Shown here: piece after piece, positions 35,763-44,787 of the stretch | Position numbering within the stretch: position 1 is the first letter of the stretch | How the letters are laid out: every line of letters starts with the position of its first letter | Origin: Pelagibacteraceae bacterium AG-390-D18 | GTDB lineage: Bacteria > Pseudomonadota > Alphaproteobacteria > Pelagibacterales > Pelagibacteraceae | Direction of reading: 5' to 3' | NCBI GenBank assembly: GCA_003279715.1 | Contig: QCGY01000008.1 | Span: 1 to 59,005, forward strand | Length of the DNA stretch: 59,005 nt | Position numbers and translations under genes: made by a program | The notes under the pieces: model-generated | The model's database searches: none | Told to the model about the DNA's origin: nothing | What the model saw: only the letters and a program-made list of their open reading frames with translations

Positions 35763-36339
35763 AGTTGATATCTCTTTTTTTTATTTTAATTCTTAATGCA
35801 AGCAAAACAACTATAATTGCAGTGTAAATAAGAGGTTTAAAAAAAATTGTTTTAGATAACCAAATATAATGAAGTGATCCAAAAATAGCTATAGCATATA
35901 TCAATCTATGCAAATTTTTCCAATTATGTCTTAGTATTCTTATCATTTTTTGTGAGGAGGTGGCTGCTAATGGAATTAACAATAACCAAGCGGAAAATCC
36001 TATAAAAATATATTTCTTTTTCAATACATCGTTAATTATTGGTTCCCAATCAAATCTATAATCTAATCCAACATAAGTTAGTAAATGAATTGTAGCATAA
36101 AAAAATACAAATAAACCAAGCATTCTTCTAAATTTTATCCAAAAGGACAGATTGGTAATTCTTTTAAGTGGGCTCATTGATAAAGTTAAACAAATAAAAA
36201 TTAAAGTCCATTCTCCAAAATGGTTCATAATTTTTTTTACTGGTTCAGGCCCAAGATCATTGTAATAAATATTTGTAATAATAATTCCAAGTGGCCATAA
36301 ACACAGAAAAAAAATAAAAGCTTTAAAGTATTTAATCAA
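35755..36339 (-). CDS. msrQ: Heme-binding membrane subunit MsrQ (YedZ)
   Basis: Six hydrophobic segments in 194 residues, ferric-reductase-like fold. It passes electrons from the quinone pool or a flavin reductase to MsrP in the periplasm. Candidate heme-ligand histidines are in FFYATIHLLTYVGLDYRF, LRHNWKNLHRLIYA and FGSLHYIWLSK, the usual MsrQ set. It lies 6 bp downstream of msrP. Confidence 0.93.
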   Translation of the reverse strand: MIKYFKAFIFFLCLWPLGIIITNIYYNDLGPEPVKKIMNHFGEWTLIFICLTLSMSPLKRITNLSFWIKFRRMLGLFVFFYATIHLLTYVGLDYRFDWEPIINDVLKKKYIFIGFSAWLLLIPLAATSSQKMIRILRHNWKNLHRLIYAIAIFGSLHYIWLSKTIFFKPLIYTAIIVVLLALRIKIKKRDINYG

Positions 36340-36345
36340 TTTAAT

Positions 36346-37251
36346 TTAAAAATATTTTTTTAAATCCATTCCAGAATATAAGTCTGCTACTTCATCTCCA
36401 TAGCCATTAAACATTTGAGTTGGAATTCTTTCACTTAGAATTCCTGAACCAATAACTCTTTCTGAAGCTTGTGACCATCTTGGATGATCTACATTTGGAT
36501 TAACGTTAGAGTAAAATCCATATTCTCTTGGAGAAGATCTCATCCATGACGACGTTGGCATTTTTTCTACTAATTTAATATTTACAATTGCTTTTGCACT
36601 TTTAAATCCATATTTCCAAGGTACAATTAATCTTAATGGAGCTCCATTTTGATTTGGAAGTTTTTTACCGTAAAGACCAGTCACAAGTGTTGTTAATGGG
36701 TGCATAGCTTCATCAATTCTTAAACCCTCTCTATAAGGCCATTGAAGTATAGGATATTTTTGTCCTGGCATCTGAGCAGGATCATATACAGATATAAATT
36801 CTACAAATTTTGCCTTGTTATTTGGTTTTGCTTTTTCTAAAAGTTTGCTTAAAGAAAATCCCATCCAAGGAATAACCATGGACCATCCTTCGACACATCT
36901 TAATCTATAAATTCTCTCTTCGCTTTCAAACATATTGTTGATTTCTAAAGCACTAATATTGAATTTATTCTCAACTTCACCATCAATTTTAATATTCCAA
37001 GGTTCTGTTTTAAAATTTTGAGATTTTTCTACAGGATCTGATTTTCTAGTGCCAAATTCATAGTAGTTATTATAAGTACTTATGTATCTGTATTCAGTTG
37101 GTTCTAAATTATTCGTTGAAGCATAAGCATTATTTAGAAAATTTTGACCAATCATTAAGGAACTTGTTGATAAGCCAAGTTTCTTAATAAAATCTCTTCT
37201 CTTTAAGTAAATTTTTTCAGGAGTTATTTCTGAGAAACTAATTTTTTTCAT
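36346..37251 (-). CDS. msrP: Periplasmic methionine sulfoxide reductase MsrP (YedY), molybdoenzyme
   Basis: Repairs oxidised methionines of periplasmic proteins using a molybdopterin cofactor. A twin-arginine signal is visible (LKRRDFIKKLGLSTSSLMIG, residues 17-36). Cys119 in YRLRCVEGWSMVIPW is the molybdenum ligand, and GLYGKKLPNQNGAPLRL plus PWKYGFKSAK belong to the sulphite-oxidase fold. 301 residues. Its start overlaps the end of moaE by 14 bp, coupling enzyme and cofactor synthesis. Confidence 0.95.
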   Translation of the reverse strand: MKKISFSEITPEKIYLKRRDFIKKLGLSTSSLMIGQNFLNNAYASTNNLEPTEYRYISTYNNYYEFGTRKSDPVEKSQNFKTEPWNIKIDGEVENKFNISALEINNMFESEERIYRLRCVEGWSMVIPWMGFSLSKLLEKAKPNNKAKFVEFISVYDPAQMPGQKYPILQWPYREGLRIDEAMHPLTTLVTGLYGKKLPNQNGAPLRLIVPWKYGFKSAKAIVNIKLVEKMPTSSWMRSSPREYGFYSNVNPNVDHPRWSQASERVIGSGILSERIPTQMFNGYGDEVADLYSGMDLKKYF

Positions 37252-37690
37252 TAATTATAGGGTTTCCTTTTAACCATGCGCTATCATTATTTTGATAATG
37301 CTCTTTTTTCCATATTGGAGCTCTTTTTTTAATTTCCTCAATGATATATCTTGATAAAACATAAGCTTGATCTCTATGTTTGCAAGCAACTGCAATAATG
37401 ATACTTATTTCTCCTAAATTTAAATAACCTTTTGCATGCTCTATATAAACGGATTTATCTTTAATGTTTAATTTTTGATCAGCTTCATTGTAGATTTCTT
37501 GAAAACTATTGGTAACAAGCGCATCATGGCTATCGTACGTAATTCCAATTACACTTTTATTATCGTTTTGATTTCTCACTGTGCCAGTAAAAAAAATTGA
37601 AGCTCCATAATCATGAGATGAAATGAAATTTTCAGCTTCTATAATTGATAATTTCTTTTCTTTAGTATCTATAATTTTAGCGTGAAGCAT
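37238..37690 (-). CDS. moaE: Molybdopterin synthase catalytic subunit MoaE
   Basis: Adds two sulphurs from MoaD to precursor Z. GASIFFTGTVRNQNDNKSV, IEHAKGYLNLGEISIIIAV, CKHRDQAYVLSRYIIEEIK and the Lys-rich PIWKKEHYQNNDSAWLKG are conserved. The 150 residues are normal. It starts at the last base of moaD, so the two synthase subunits are made together. Confidence 0.95.
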   Translation of the reverse strand: MLHAKIIDTKEKKLSIIEAENFISSHDYGASIFFTGTVRNQNDNKSVIGITYDSHDALVTNSFQEIYNEADQKLNIKDKSVYIEHAKGYLNLGEISIIIAVACKHRDQAYVLSRYIIEEIKKRAPIWKKEHYQNNDSAWLKGNPIINEKN

Positions 37691-37959
37691 TAACCTCCTC
37701 CAATTGGCGGAATAATAGCAATCTTTTCATTCTTTGTTATTTTATAATTGTCGCTAATAAAATTATTATTTTCTGAGCAAAATGCTGACGAATTTACAAT
37801 TTTTTTGAAATTTTCGTTTCCACTAAAATTTATATCAAGATAATTTAGCATTTTTTTTCTTATATCTTTAATTGTAGAATTATTATCAACGTCAAATTCT
37901 AATAAGTTTTGATCGCTAAAATCCCTACTAGCTCCAAATAGTTCAATTTTAATCTTCAT
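37690..37959 (-). CDS. moaD: Molybdopterin synthase sulphur carrier MoaD
   Basis: Ubiquitin-like protein of 89 residues ending IAIIPPIGGG, with the C-terminal Gly-Gly that is thiocarboxylated. The start MKIKIELFGASRDF is typical. It lies between moaC (12 bp upstream) and moaE (1 bp overlap). Confidence 0.94.
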   Translation of the reverse strand: MKIKIELFGASRDFSDQNLLEFDVDNNSTIKDIRKKMLNYLDINFSGNENFKKIVNSSAFCSENNNFISDNYKITKNEKIAIIPPIGGG

Positions 37960-37971
37960 TATGTTCTTAAT

Positions 37972-38517
37972 TTAAAATAAGTCTTTTAAAAAAGGTGGAA
38001 GATCATCTGGATTTTTCCATAAACCACTTTTGCCACCTTCTTTAATTAAAAGTTTAACATTATCTATTTTTAAATTTGGATTTACTATTTTGCTAAGGTC
38101 ATAAATAGTTATGAGTGCAGCATTAACTCCCATAATAGCTTCCATTTCAACACCAGTTTTTGCATAAGTTGAAACGACACAAAACACTTCTAACGAACAA
38201 TCATCATCATGCATAATAATTTTAGTAGCTGTATGATCTATCGGCAATGGATGACACAAAGGTATTAATTCACTAGTTTTTTTAACTCCTAAAACTGCAG
38301 AAACTTCTGCTAAAGCTACAGGGTCTCCTTTAGGCATTTCTTTATTTTTTATTAAACTAAAAACTTCTTTACCAACATAAATTTTTCCAGAAGCCAAAGC
38401 CCTTCTAAAAGTTTCTTTCTTTGAAGAAATATCAACCATATTAAAAGAATTTTTTTTAAAAATTTCATCTGCCCAATCTTTTAATTCATTTTTACTTATT
38501 ACTTTAAAATTTTTCAT
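37972..38517 (-). CDS. moaC: Cyclic pyranopterin monophosphate synthase MoaC
   Basis: Second enzyme of molybdenum cofactor synthesis, converting the MoaA product to cPMP. NMVDISSKKETFRRALASG, the LIPLCHPLPIDHT block with catalytic His, TYAKTGVEMEAIMGVNAAL and LLIKEGGKSGLWK are all present. I choose the ATG at 38517 (MKNFKVIS, 181 residues), just after the moaA stop, over a GTG at 38526 inside moaA. Confidence 0.96.
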   Translation of the reverse strand: MKNFKVISKNELKDWADEIFKKNSFNMVDISSKKETFRRALASGKIYVGKEVFSLIKNKEMPKGDPVALAEVSAVLGVKKTSELIPLCHPLPIDHTATKIIMHDDDCSLEVFCVVSTYAKTGVEMEAIMGVNAALITIYDLSKIVNPNLKIDNVKLLIKEGGKSGLWKNPDDLPPFLKDLF

Positions 38518-38518
38518 A

Positions 38519-39511
38519 CTATCCACCCGTTGTTGATAAATTTTTTGTTAGACCAGTTTCTCCTAGCTCTAAATAATGTGATTCTTTTTTATAATTAAGT
38601 TGTTTAAGTATTAAATCTTTTAACTCTTCTATTTGATTATCTTTTTGCATTAAATGTCTTATATTTATTCCTGTGTTACCAAATAAACATAATCTCAAAT
38701 CACCTTTAGCTGTTATTCGAAGTCTATTACAACTTTTACAAAAATCTTTAGAGTAAGGTGCAATAACTCCAAATTTACCTTTAAATTTTGGATTTAAATA
38801 ATTTTTAGAGGGACCTGCATCTTTGCCAAAAGTTTGAACAATCCAATTTTTATTACTTAGATAGTTCGTAAATTTTTTTGCAGAAATATGATACTTATTA
38901 AAATAGTCCAAGTTGTCACCAGTTTGCATTAATTCTATGTATCTAAAATCTATTTCATTATCTTTTATAAATTCTGCCCATTGATCAAAGTCCTTCTCAG
39001 AGTCATTAATTCCTTTAAGTAATACTGCATTGATTTTAATATTGTTAAAATTTAATTCTTGTAAATTTTTGATACCTTTAAGAATTTCAGGAAGTCTATC
39101 GTGTCCAGTTATTATTTTAAATGTTTCACGATTTAAACTATCAATACTAATATTAACTCCATCTAATCCACTATCTTTTATATTCTTTGCAATCCTATCC
39201 AAACGATATCCATTTGTTGTAATAACTGTTTTTTTAATTCCAGAATTTTTTTTTATTATTTTTATTATTTCAAAAAAATCTTTTCTTACTGTTGGTTCAC
39301 CACCAGTTAATCTAATTTTACACACACCAAGTTCTGACAGTGCTTTTGCTAATCTTCCTATTTCATCAGCATTAATAAATGTTCTGTTGTCACTTTTGTC
39401 AACTTTATATCCATCAGGTAAACAATACCCACACTTAAAATTACAAACGTCTGTAATTGATAATCTTATATAAGGAAATCTTCTACCGAAACTATCTTTA
39501 AGAATATTCAT
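38519..39511 (-). CDS. moaA: GTP 3',8-cyclase MoaA (radical SAM)
   Basis: First step of molybdenum cofactor synthesis. The radical-SAM cluster is bound by Cys23, Cys27 and Cys30 (DVCNFKCGYC). RLTGGEPTVRKDF and TTNGYRLD follow, and the second cluster is bound in the C-terminal FCKSCNRLRITAKGDLRLCLFG. The protein ends with Gly-Gly (STTGG), needed in homologues. 330 residues. First gene of a seven-gene operon running to DUF1244; only 44 bp separate it from the preceding ABC gene, so the promoter may overlap that gene's end. Confidence 0.96.
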   Translation of the reverse strand: MNILKDSFGRRFPYIRLSITDVCNFKCGYCLPDGYKVDKSDNRTFINADEIGRLAKALSELGVCKIRLTGGEPTVRKDFFEIIKIIKKNSGIKKTVITTNGYRLDRIAKNIKDSGLDGVNISIDSLNRETFKIITGHDRLPEILKGIKNLQELNFNNIKINAVLLKGINDSEKDFDQWAEFIKDNEIDFRYIELMQTGDNLDYFNKYHISAKKFTNYLSNKNWIVQTFGKDAGPSKNYLNPKFKGKFGVIAPYSKDFCKSCNRLRITAKGDLRLCLFGNTGINIRHLMQKDNQIEELKDLILKQLNYKKESHYLELGETGLTKNLSTTGG

Positions 39512-39555
39512 ATGATGTAAATGGTACCAACAGTCTACAACAATTAAAAGTTAAT

Positions 39556-40347
39556 TTAACTATTTAATCGACCCATTTCTTTAAGTTCAACTTCTAACTT
39601 ATCTAACTCTTCACCACCAGCCATCATACCAAGTAGTTCTTCTCGACTGATATCTTTTTTATTAAAAGTACCCAAACTTCTACCTCTGTTCAGAACTGTG
39701 AAGCTATTTCCAACTGGATAGGCATGATGAACGTTGTGAGTAATTAAAATTACTGCCAATCCTTCAGAAGCTGCTTTTACAACATATTTTAAAACCATAG
39801 ATGCTTGATGGACACCTAAAGCAGAAGTTGGCTCATCTAAAACTAAAACTTTTGCCCCAAAGTATATGGCTCTTGAAATAGCCAAACATTGCCTTTCTCC
39901 TCCAGACATTGTTCCAACTGCTTGAGATGGATCTCTAACATCTATTCCTATTTGGCCCATTCTTTCAGAGGCAATTTTATTTGCCTTTTCAATATCGAAT
40001 GTTTTAATGAATGGTATCCCTTTTAATGGCTCTCTACCCATAAAAAAATTTCGAGTGACACTCATTAAAGATACTAAAGCAAGATCTTGATAAACAGTTC
40101 CAATACCAATATCCAAGGCATCTTTAGGAGAGTCAAATACAGTTTTTTTACCTTCAATTATAATTTCACCTTCATCAGGTCTGTGAACACCTGCAAGAGT
40201 TTTAATTAATGTTGATTTTCCAGCACCATTATCTCCAAGTAAACACATAATCTCACCTTTTTTAAGCTTCATAGTGACATCTTTAAGAGCAATTACTTTT
40301 CCAAAAAACTTACTGATATTATTAAATTCAATTAAATTTTCTGACAT
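39556..40347 (-). CDS. Sugar/polyol ABC importer, single-domain ATPase (FrcA-like)
   Basis: Energises uptake through the adjacent permease. Walker A is GDNGAGKST, the signature [15 protein letters not shown] and Walker [13 protein letters not shown]. With 263 residues it has one ATPase domain, unlike the double RbsA type, and so resembles FrcA of rhizobia. Third gene of the binding protein-permease-ATPase operon; it overlaps the permease stop by 1 bp. Confidence 0.9.
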   Translation of the reverse strand: MSENLIEFNNISKFFGKVIALKDVTMKLKKGEIMCLLGDNGAGKSTLIKTLAGVHRPDEGEIIIEGKKTVFDSPKDALDIGIGTVYQDLALVSLMSVTRNFFMGREPLKGIPFIKTFDIEKANKIASERMGQIGIDVRDPSQAVGTMSGGERQCLAISRAIYFGAKVLVLDEPTSALGVHQASMVLKYVVKAASEGLAVILITHNVHHAYPVGNSFTVLNRGRSLGTFNKKDISREELLGMMAGGEELDKLEVELKEMGRLNS

Positions 40348-41474
40348 TATTTACTTTCGGTTACTCTTTTTCTTACATAATTATTGAATACAACTGCAAT
40401 CAACATCATTGCACCTAAAAATACTTTAAACCAATCAGTATCAACATCGGTATAAAATATACCCATTGAAACAGTTCCAAAAATTAAAGCTCCAAAAGCT
40501 GCACCTATTGCAGATCCATAGCCTCCAGTTAACAAACAACCACCAACAACAGCGGCAGCAATTGCCTCCAATTCTTTTAAATTTCCTCTCATTGTGTCAG
40601 CTGATCCAGCATCTAAGACTTGGATTGTTGCAAAAACTGTTGCAGCGACTGCTGTTCCTATAAATAAACTTATTTTAACTCTACCAACAGGAACTCCAAC
40701 ATTAGTTGCTCCATTTTTATCTCCACCTGAAGCAAAAATCCAGTTTCCATATCTTGTTTTCATTAATATCCATGTTGCAAATAGTGTTGCAGCAATAAAC
40801 CAAATTACAGAAGGAGGTATTCCTGTTGCTAAAGGAGTTCCATCAGTTCTTAACGCAATTAAATTCATTGAACCTAACCAATTAAATAGCCAAGTAAAAG
40901 TATCTGTCGCAAAGATCCATGCAATTGGATCATTTTCAATTAAAACTCTTAACCCTGGTACTTGAGTTCTACCAGTAATTAATCTTGTTATAGCTAATGT
41001 TGCACCTCTTAGGATAAACAACATAGCAAGTGTCACAATGAATGAAGGAAGTCCAGTTTTTACAACTAGAATTCCATTAAAATAACCAACAAGTACAGCC
41101 ATAGCAAAAGCAAAAATAATACTTGTCCATAATGGCCAACCCCAATAGATAGCTGGAATTGCAATACAAATTCCTGCAAAACCAATCATAGATCCTATTG
41201 ATAGATCAAATTCACCACCAATCATTAACATTGCAGCAGCAATTGCAATAATTCCTAAATTTGCAGATACATCTAAAAAGTTTAGCATACCGTAAGCACT
41301 AAACATTCCAGTATCACCAGCTACAATTCCAAAAAATATAAATACCAATATTGCACCACCAAGGGCACCTAATTCTGGTCTATTTAAAAGTAGTCTTAAT
41401 TTAGAGACTTTTTGAAGTCTCTCATCTTGATCAAAACTTTTTTTTGAAGCTATACTTTTGGCTTTATCTGACAT
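40347..41474 (-). CDS. Sugar/polyol ABC importer, permease (FrcC/RbsC-like)
   Basis: About ten membrane segments in 375 residues. Typical blocks are [38 protein letters not shown] and [18 protein letters not shown], the usual coupling loop, then [20 protein letters not shown]. The cytoplasmic N-terminus of about 45 residues is charged. It lies between the terminator-like hairpin after the binding-protein gene and the ATPase gene. Confidence 0.92.
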   Translation of the reverse strand: MSDKAKSIASKKSFDQDERLQKVSKLRLLLNRPELGALGGAILVFIFFGIVAGDTGMFSAYGMLNFLDVSANLGIIAIAAAMLMIGGEFDLSIGSMIGFAGICIAIPAIYWGWPLWTSIIFAFAMAVLVGYFNGILVVKTGLPSFIVTLAMLFILRGATLAITRLITGRTQVPGLRVLIENDPIAWIFATDTFTWLFNWLGSMNLIALRTDGTPLATGIPPSVIWFIAATLFATWILMKTRYGNWIFASGGDKNGATNVGVPVGRVKISLFIGTAVAATVFATIQVLDAGSADTMRGNLKELEAIAAAVVGGCLLTGGYGSAIGAAFGALIFGTVSMGIFYTDVDTDWFKVFLGAMMLIAVVFNNYVRKRVTESK

Positions 41475-41499
41475 TAATTTTTTTTTGAATTTTTATAAA

Positions 41500-41533
41500 A
41501 AAAGGCCTAACTAAAAACTTAGTCAGGCCTTTT
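41500..41533 (-). terminator. Hairpin between the binding-protein and permease genes
   Basis: AAAAGGCCT...AGGCCTTTT forms a 15-bp stem with one mismatch and a 4-base loop. On the minus strand a run of T follows, as in an intrinsic terminator. It lies 10 bp after the binding-protein stop and 25 bp before the permease start, so it probably lowers permease and ATPase expression relative to the binding protein. Confidence 0.85.
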
Positions 41534-41543
41534 AAATTATTTC

Positions 41544-42467
41544 TTATCTGTAACCTTGAGCTGCCCACTTAATTACTTTAGCAGCATTAGCAGGAGTTAC
41601 AAAACCAGGACCAGTCATTACTACACCAGCTGGCATTGTTCCATATCTCATATACTGTCCAAAGATAGCGATTGGCAAGTAACCTTGTAGGTATTGTTGT
41701 TGGTCAATTAAAAACTCTACTTTACCTGCAGCAGCAGCTTTTAACATGTCTGGTGACATATCAAATGTACCAAGTTTAACACTACCAACTTTTCCAGCAG
41801 ACTCTAAAGCTTTAAGAGCAGCTTCACCTGCAAGACCAGCACCTAAAGTTAGGATAGTGTCATATCCACCACCTAATTTAGCAGCAACAGCTTTTTGAAT
41901 TTCTGTTGGGTCATTAGAAGTTCCTAAGATATCAACTGAACCACCAAAACCTTTTTTGAATCCAGCACATCTTCTGTCTAGCGCAACGTTTCCAACTTCG
42001 TGGTTAACACATAGTGCTTTTTTACCACCAGCAGCTTTCATTTTTTGTCCGCCACCAACACCAGCTTCAAACTCAGTTTGTCCAACGTGAGCAGAAATAC
42101 CTAGTGATTCAAAGTCATCAGAACCAGAGTTCATTGAAATTACTGGTATCCCAGCAGCGATAGCAGCTTTAACTGATTTACCTAAAGCAGCAGCATCTGG
42201 AAGAGTAATCACAATACCTTTTGGTTTTTGTGAAACTGCGTTGTCAATTAATTTAGCCATTTCAACCATGTCGAAAGTAGCGGGTGCAGTATATTTGCAA
42301 GATATTCCCATATCTGAACAACCTTTGTCTACACCATTCTTAGCAACAGACCAAAACGGGTCATTAGCTTGTCCGTGAGATACAACAATCACGTCTACTG
42401 CAAAAGCAGACACTGATAGCATAACCCAAGCAGCAAAAGCTAAAATAGATTTATATAATGTTTTCAT
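41544..42467 (-). CDS. Sugar/polyol ABC importer, periplasmic binding protein
   Basis: Type I sugar-binding protein (RbsB/FrcB-like), 307 residues. The signal peptide is about residues 1-23 (ILAFAAWVMLSVSAFA). VIVVSHGQANDPFWSVAKNG is the typical first strand and helix, and TLGAGLAGEAALKAL occurs in the second lobe. Cysteines at SDMGISC and two in LCVNHE / RRCAGF may form disulphides. The nearby IolE-like and dehydrogenase genes suggest inositol or another cyclitol; the fold alone also allows fructose or ribose. Confidence 0.88.
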   Translation of the reverse strand: MKTLYKSILAFAAWVMLSVSAFAVDVIVVSHGQANDPFWSVAKNGVDKGCSDMGISCKYTAPATFDMVEMAKLIDNAVSQKPKGIVITLPDAAALGKSVKAAIAAGIPVISMNSGSDDFESLGISAHVGQTEFEAGVGGGQKMKAAGGKKALCVNHEVGNVALDRRCAGFKKGFGGSVDILGTSNDPTEIQKAVAAKLGGGYDTILTLGAGLAGEAALKALESAGKVGSVKLGTFDMSPDMLKAAAAGKVEFLIDQQQYLQGYLPIAIFGQYMRYGTMPAGVVMTGPGFVTPANAAKVIKWAAQGYR

Positions 42468-42512
42468 TTATTTTCCCTCTTGTTAATAAAAGTTAACTTT
42501 TTTAAGCGCGGA

Positions 42513-42541
42513 CCGTATCACAATAAAAAGAGATTTGTCAA
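42513..42541 (-). promoter_or_regulatory. Candidate promoter of the ABC importer operon
   Basis: On the minus strand TTGACA (42541-42536) is followed after 17 bp by ATACGG (42518-42513), or after 15 bp by TGATAC. The -35 is perfect; the -10 is weak. It is about 45 bp before the start codon and next to the palindrome at 42557-42577. Confidence 0.4.
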
Positions 42542-42556
42542 AGTAGGTTATTTAAA

Positions 42557-42577
42557 TATGTATAGTTATTATACATA
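42557..42577. promoter_or_regulatory. 8-5-8 palindrome, candidate operator
   Basis: TATGTATA, five bases (GTTAT), TATACATA: a perfect 21-bp inverted repeat just upstream of the promoter-like sequence of the ABC importer. It could bind a dimeric regulator or, less likely, act as a transcript end for the oxidoreductase gene at 42616 (no strong T-run follows). Confidence 0.5.
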
Positions 42578-42615
42578 GTTTATAATAAATCTAAATATAC
42601 AATTGTAAGTTGTAA

Positions 42616-43617
42616 TTAAAATTTTAATTTTATTTGTTTTTTTTGTTTTAAAGACAATGAAGCAGCATTTGCAATAATTAATGCTCTTCTACCATCTTCA
42701 AAAGTTGAGAGAGGCTCTGAATTTTTTTTAACAAATTTTGATAAGTCATTTAATTGGAGATTATAAGCTTGTTGATATCTCTCTATAAAAAAATGTTGCA
42801 ATGGTTTTTTTTGCGCAGTGTTTGATTTATTGTAAATTTCAGTTTCATTTAGATTTTTATTTCCTGAAATTAACATTCCTTTGTTGCCGAATAACTCAAC
42901 TCTTTGGTCATAACCAAAACTACAATGTCTTGAATTCGTAATAATACATTGTACTCCTTTTTTAGAATTAAGAATACAAGATGCTAACTCGTAATCATTT
43001 ATTTTATTAAACCTTTTATCAGACATATTGGTTGCAGTTGAAAAAATTGAATTTAATTCATCTTTATCTAAATAAAATCTTAACAAATCAAAATCATGGA
43101 TCATCATATCTTTGAAAATTCCTCCAGAAATTTTTAAATATTCTATTGATGGAGGTGAAGGATCTCTACTAGTGATAATAATCTTTTCTAAATTTCCAAT
43201 AACTCCTCTTTTTAGATCTTTTTTTAATGAGTTATGACCTGGGTCATATCTTCGGTTAAATCCTAGTTGAATTTTTGGATTTAAACTTTTAATTTTTTTT
43301 TTACATCTATTAATTTTTTCAATACTTAAATCTAAAGGTTTTTCACAAAATATTACTTTTTTATATTTTACTGCTTCTTCAATTAATTTAATGTGAGTAG
43401 ATGTACTTGAGGCAATAAATATTGCGTCTATCTCTTTATCTCTAAATGCTACTTTAGGGTCATTAATACCAATAGATAAAAATTTTTTTGCAATTTTATT
43501 TGTTAAATTTTTATCTAAATCAAATATATACTTAAGCTTAAAATCGTTGTGCAATAAAAGATTTTGGCCATGCATTTGACCAATTCTACCCAATCCAATT
43601 AATGCAATATTAATCAA
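42616..43617 (-). CDS. Gfo/Idh/MocA oxidoreductase, inositol 2-dehydrogenase-like
   Basis: NAD(P)-dependent sugar or cyclitol dehydrogenase of 333 residues. The Rossmann motif is ALIGLGRIGQMHGQN, the signature lysine is in FCEKPLDLS, and GGIFKDMMIHDFDLLRFYL gives the catalytic Asp-His region. The last resembles IolG, which oxidises myo-inositol to scyllo-inosose. It overlaps the following dehydrogenase gene by 4 bp. The inositol assignment leans on the adjacent IolE-like gene. Confidence 0.82.
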   Translation of the reverse strand: MINIALIGLGRIGQMHGQNLLLHNDFKLKYIFDLDKNLTNKIAKKFLSIGINDPKVAFRDKEIDAIFIASSTSTHIKLIEEAVKYKKVIFCEKPLDLSIEKINRCKKKIKSLNPKIQLGFNRRYDPGHNSLKKDLKRGVIGNLEKIIITSRDPSPPSIEYLKISGGIFKDMMIHDFDLLRFYLDKDELNSIFSTATNMSDKRFNKINDYELASCILNSKKGVQCIITNSRHCSFGYDQRVELFGNKGMLISGNKNLNETEIYNKSNTAQKKPLQHFFIERYQQAYNLQLNDLSKFVKKNSEPLSTFEDGRRALIIANAASLSLKQKKQIKLKF

Positions 43618-44747
43618 ATTTTAACCCATCTTTTTTTTCTAGATGAAATTTTACATGCATTAATAAATTTGGCAGTTTCTAGACCTTCATCTTCATTAGG
43701 ATAAAAGTTTCTTTGTTTTGTTTTACTCTTTATGGATGTAGCAAATTCTCTATAAATGTTTGCAAAAGCATCTAGATAACCTTCTGGATGCCCAAATTTA
43801 ATTCTTGAGAATTTTTTTGATAATTCAGCATTATGAAATCCTCTTTCAAGTAACTTAACAGCACCTCGGGAAGGATTAAACTTTAAGTAACCAGGATCAT
43901 TTTGCACCCATTCAATACTCCCTTTTGATCCGAATATTCTAATTTTTAAACCGTAGACGCCACCTTTTGCCATTACACTTGTCCAAAACATTCCTTTTGC
44001 ACCATTAGTAAAGTTGATCATTACTTGAGCATTATCATCCATCTTAATTTTTTTAGAAACTTGTTTTATGTCAGCAAAAATTGTTTTTCCTTTTAATCCA
44101 GATATATAAGAAGCCAAGTGATAAGCGTGAGTTCCTATTTCATTAAGCACGGCTGAAGCACCAACTATCTTACTATCAAGTTTCCATTTTAAATTTTTTT
44201 TTGCATTCTTACTCGTTAGATTTTTTCCCTCAGACCAATCCTGAACGTATTCAACATTCACATATTCTACTTTTCCTATTTTACCTTTTTCTACTAAAAC
44301 TTTTGCTTCTCTTACCATTGGGTATGCTGAGTAGTTATGTGTTAAAGCATATTTAATTTTTTTATTAAATTTAATTTTTTTATAAAGTTTTTTTGCTTGT
44401 TCTAAATTTCCAGCAAAAGGTTTGTCTGAAATTACATGAATATTTTTATCTATAAATGTTTCGGCAATAATTTGGTGACTCGATGGGGGAGTCATTATAG
44501 ACACAACATTTATTCCATCTTTTCTTTTTGCCTCTTCATTAGCCATTTGTTTATAATTTGAGTAACATCTTTCTTTAGAAACACCTATTTTTCTTCCAAA
44601 TTCTGTTGATGATTTAACATTTCTAGAAAATACACCTGCAACAATTTCATATTGATCATCATATCTAGCAGCAATCCTATGAACATGTCCTATCCATGAT
44701 TTAGAGCCACCACCAACTATTCCAAGATTTAATTTTTTTGTTTTCAT
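43614..44747 (-). CDS. Gfo/Idh/MocA oxidoreductase
   Basis: 377 residues from the ATG at 44747 (MKTKKLNLGIVGGGSKSWIG); the frame is open to 44837, but that would overlap the divergent iolE-like start. The Rossmann motif is GIVGGGSKSWIGHVHRIAA, the family lysine is in SDKPFAGN (Asp replacing the usual Glu), and VLNEIGTHAYHLASYI carries the catalytic His. The substrate is probably a cyclitol or sugar derivative handled with its neighbours. Divergent from the iolE-like gene by 40 bp. Confidence 0.85.
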   Translation of the reverse strand: MKTKKLNLGIVGGGSKSWIGHVHRIAARYDDQYEIVAGVFSRNVKSSTEFGRKIGVSKERCYSNYKQMANEEAKRKDGINVVSIMTPPSSHQIIAETFIDKNIHVISDKPFAGNLEQAKKLYKKIKFNKKIKYALTHNYSAYPMVREAKVLVEKGKIGKVEYVNVEYVQDWSEGKNLTSKNAKKNLKWKLDSKIVGASAVLNEIGTHAYHLASYISGLKGKTIFADIKQVSKKIKMDDNAQVMINFTNGAKGMFWTSVMAKGGVYGLKIRIFGSKGSIEWVQNDPGYLKFNPSRGAVKLLERGFHNAELSKKFSRIKFGHPEGYLDAFANIYREFATSIKSKTKQRNFYPNEDEGLETAKFINACKISSRKKRWVKI

Positions 44748-44787
44748 TATTAATATTGTTTTATATATCATAACAAAAATTTTTATT

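Noticed and set aside
40466..40965. Plus-strand open frames inside the ABC permease gene
   Set aside because: Antisense to a well-supported membrane protein; products are low complexity (Leu/Gln-rich) without motifs.
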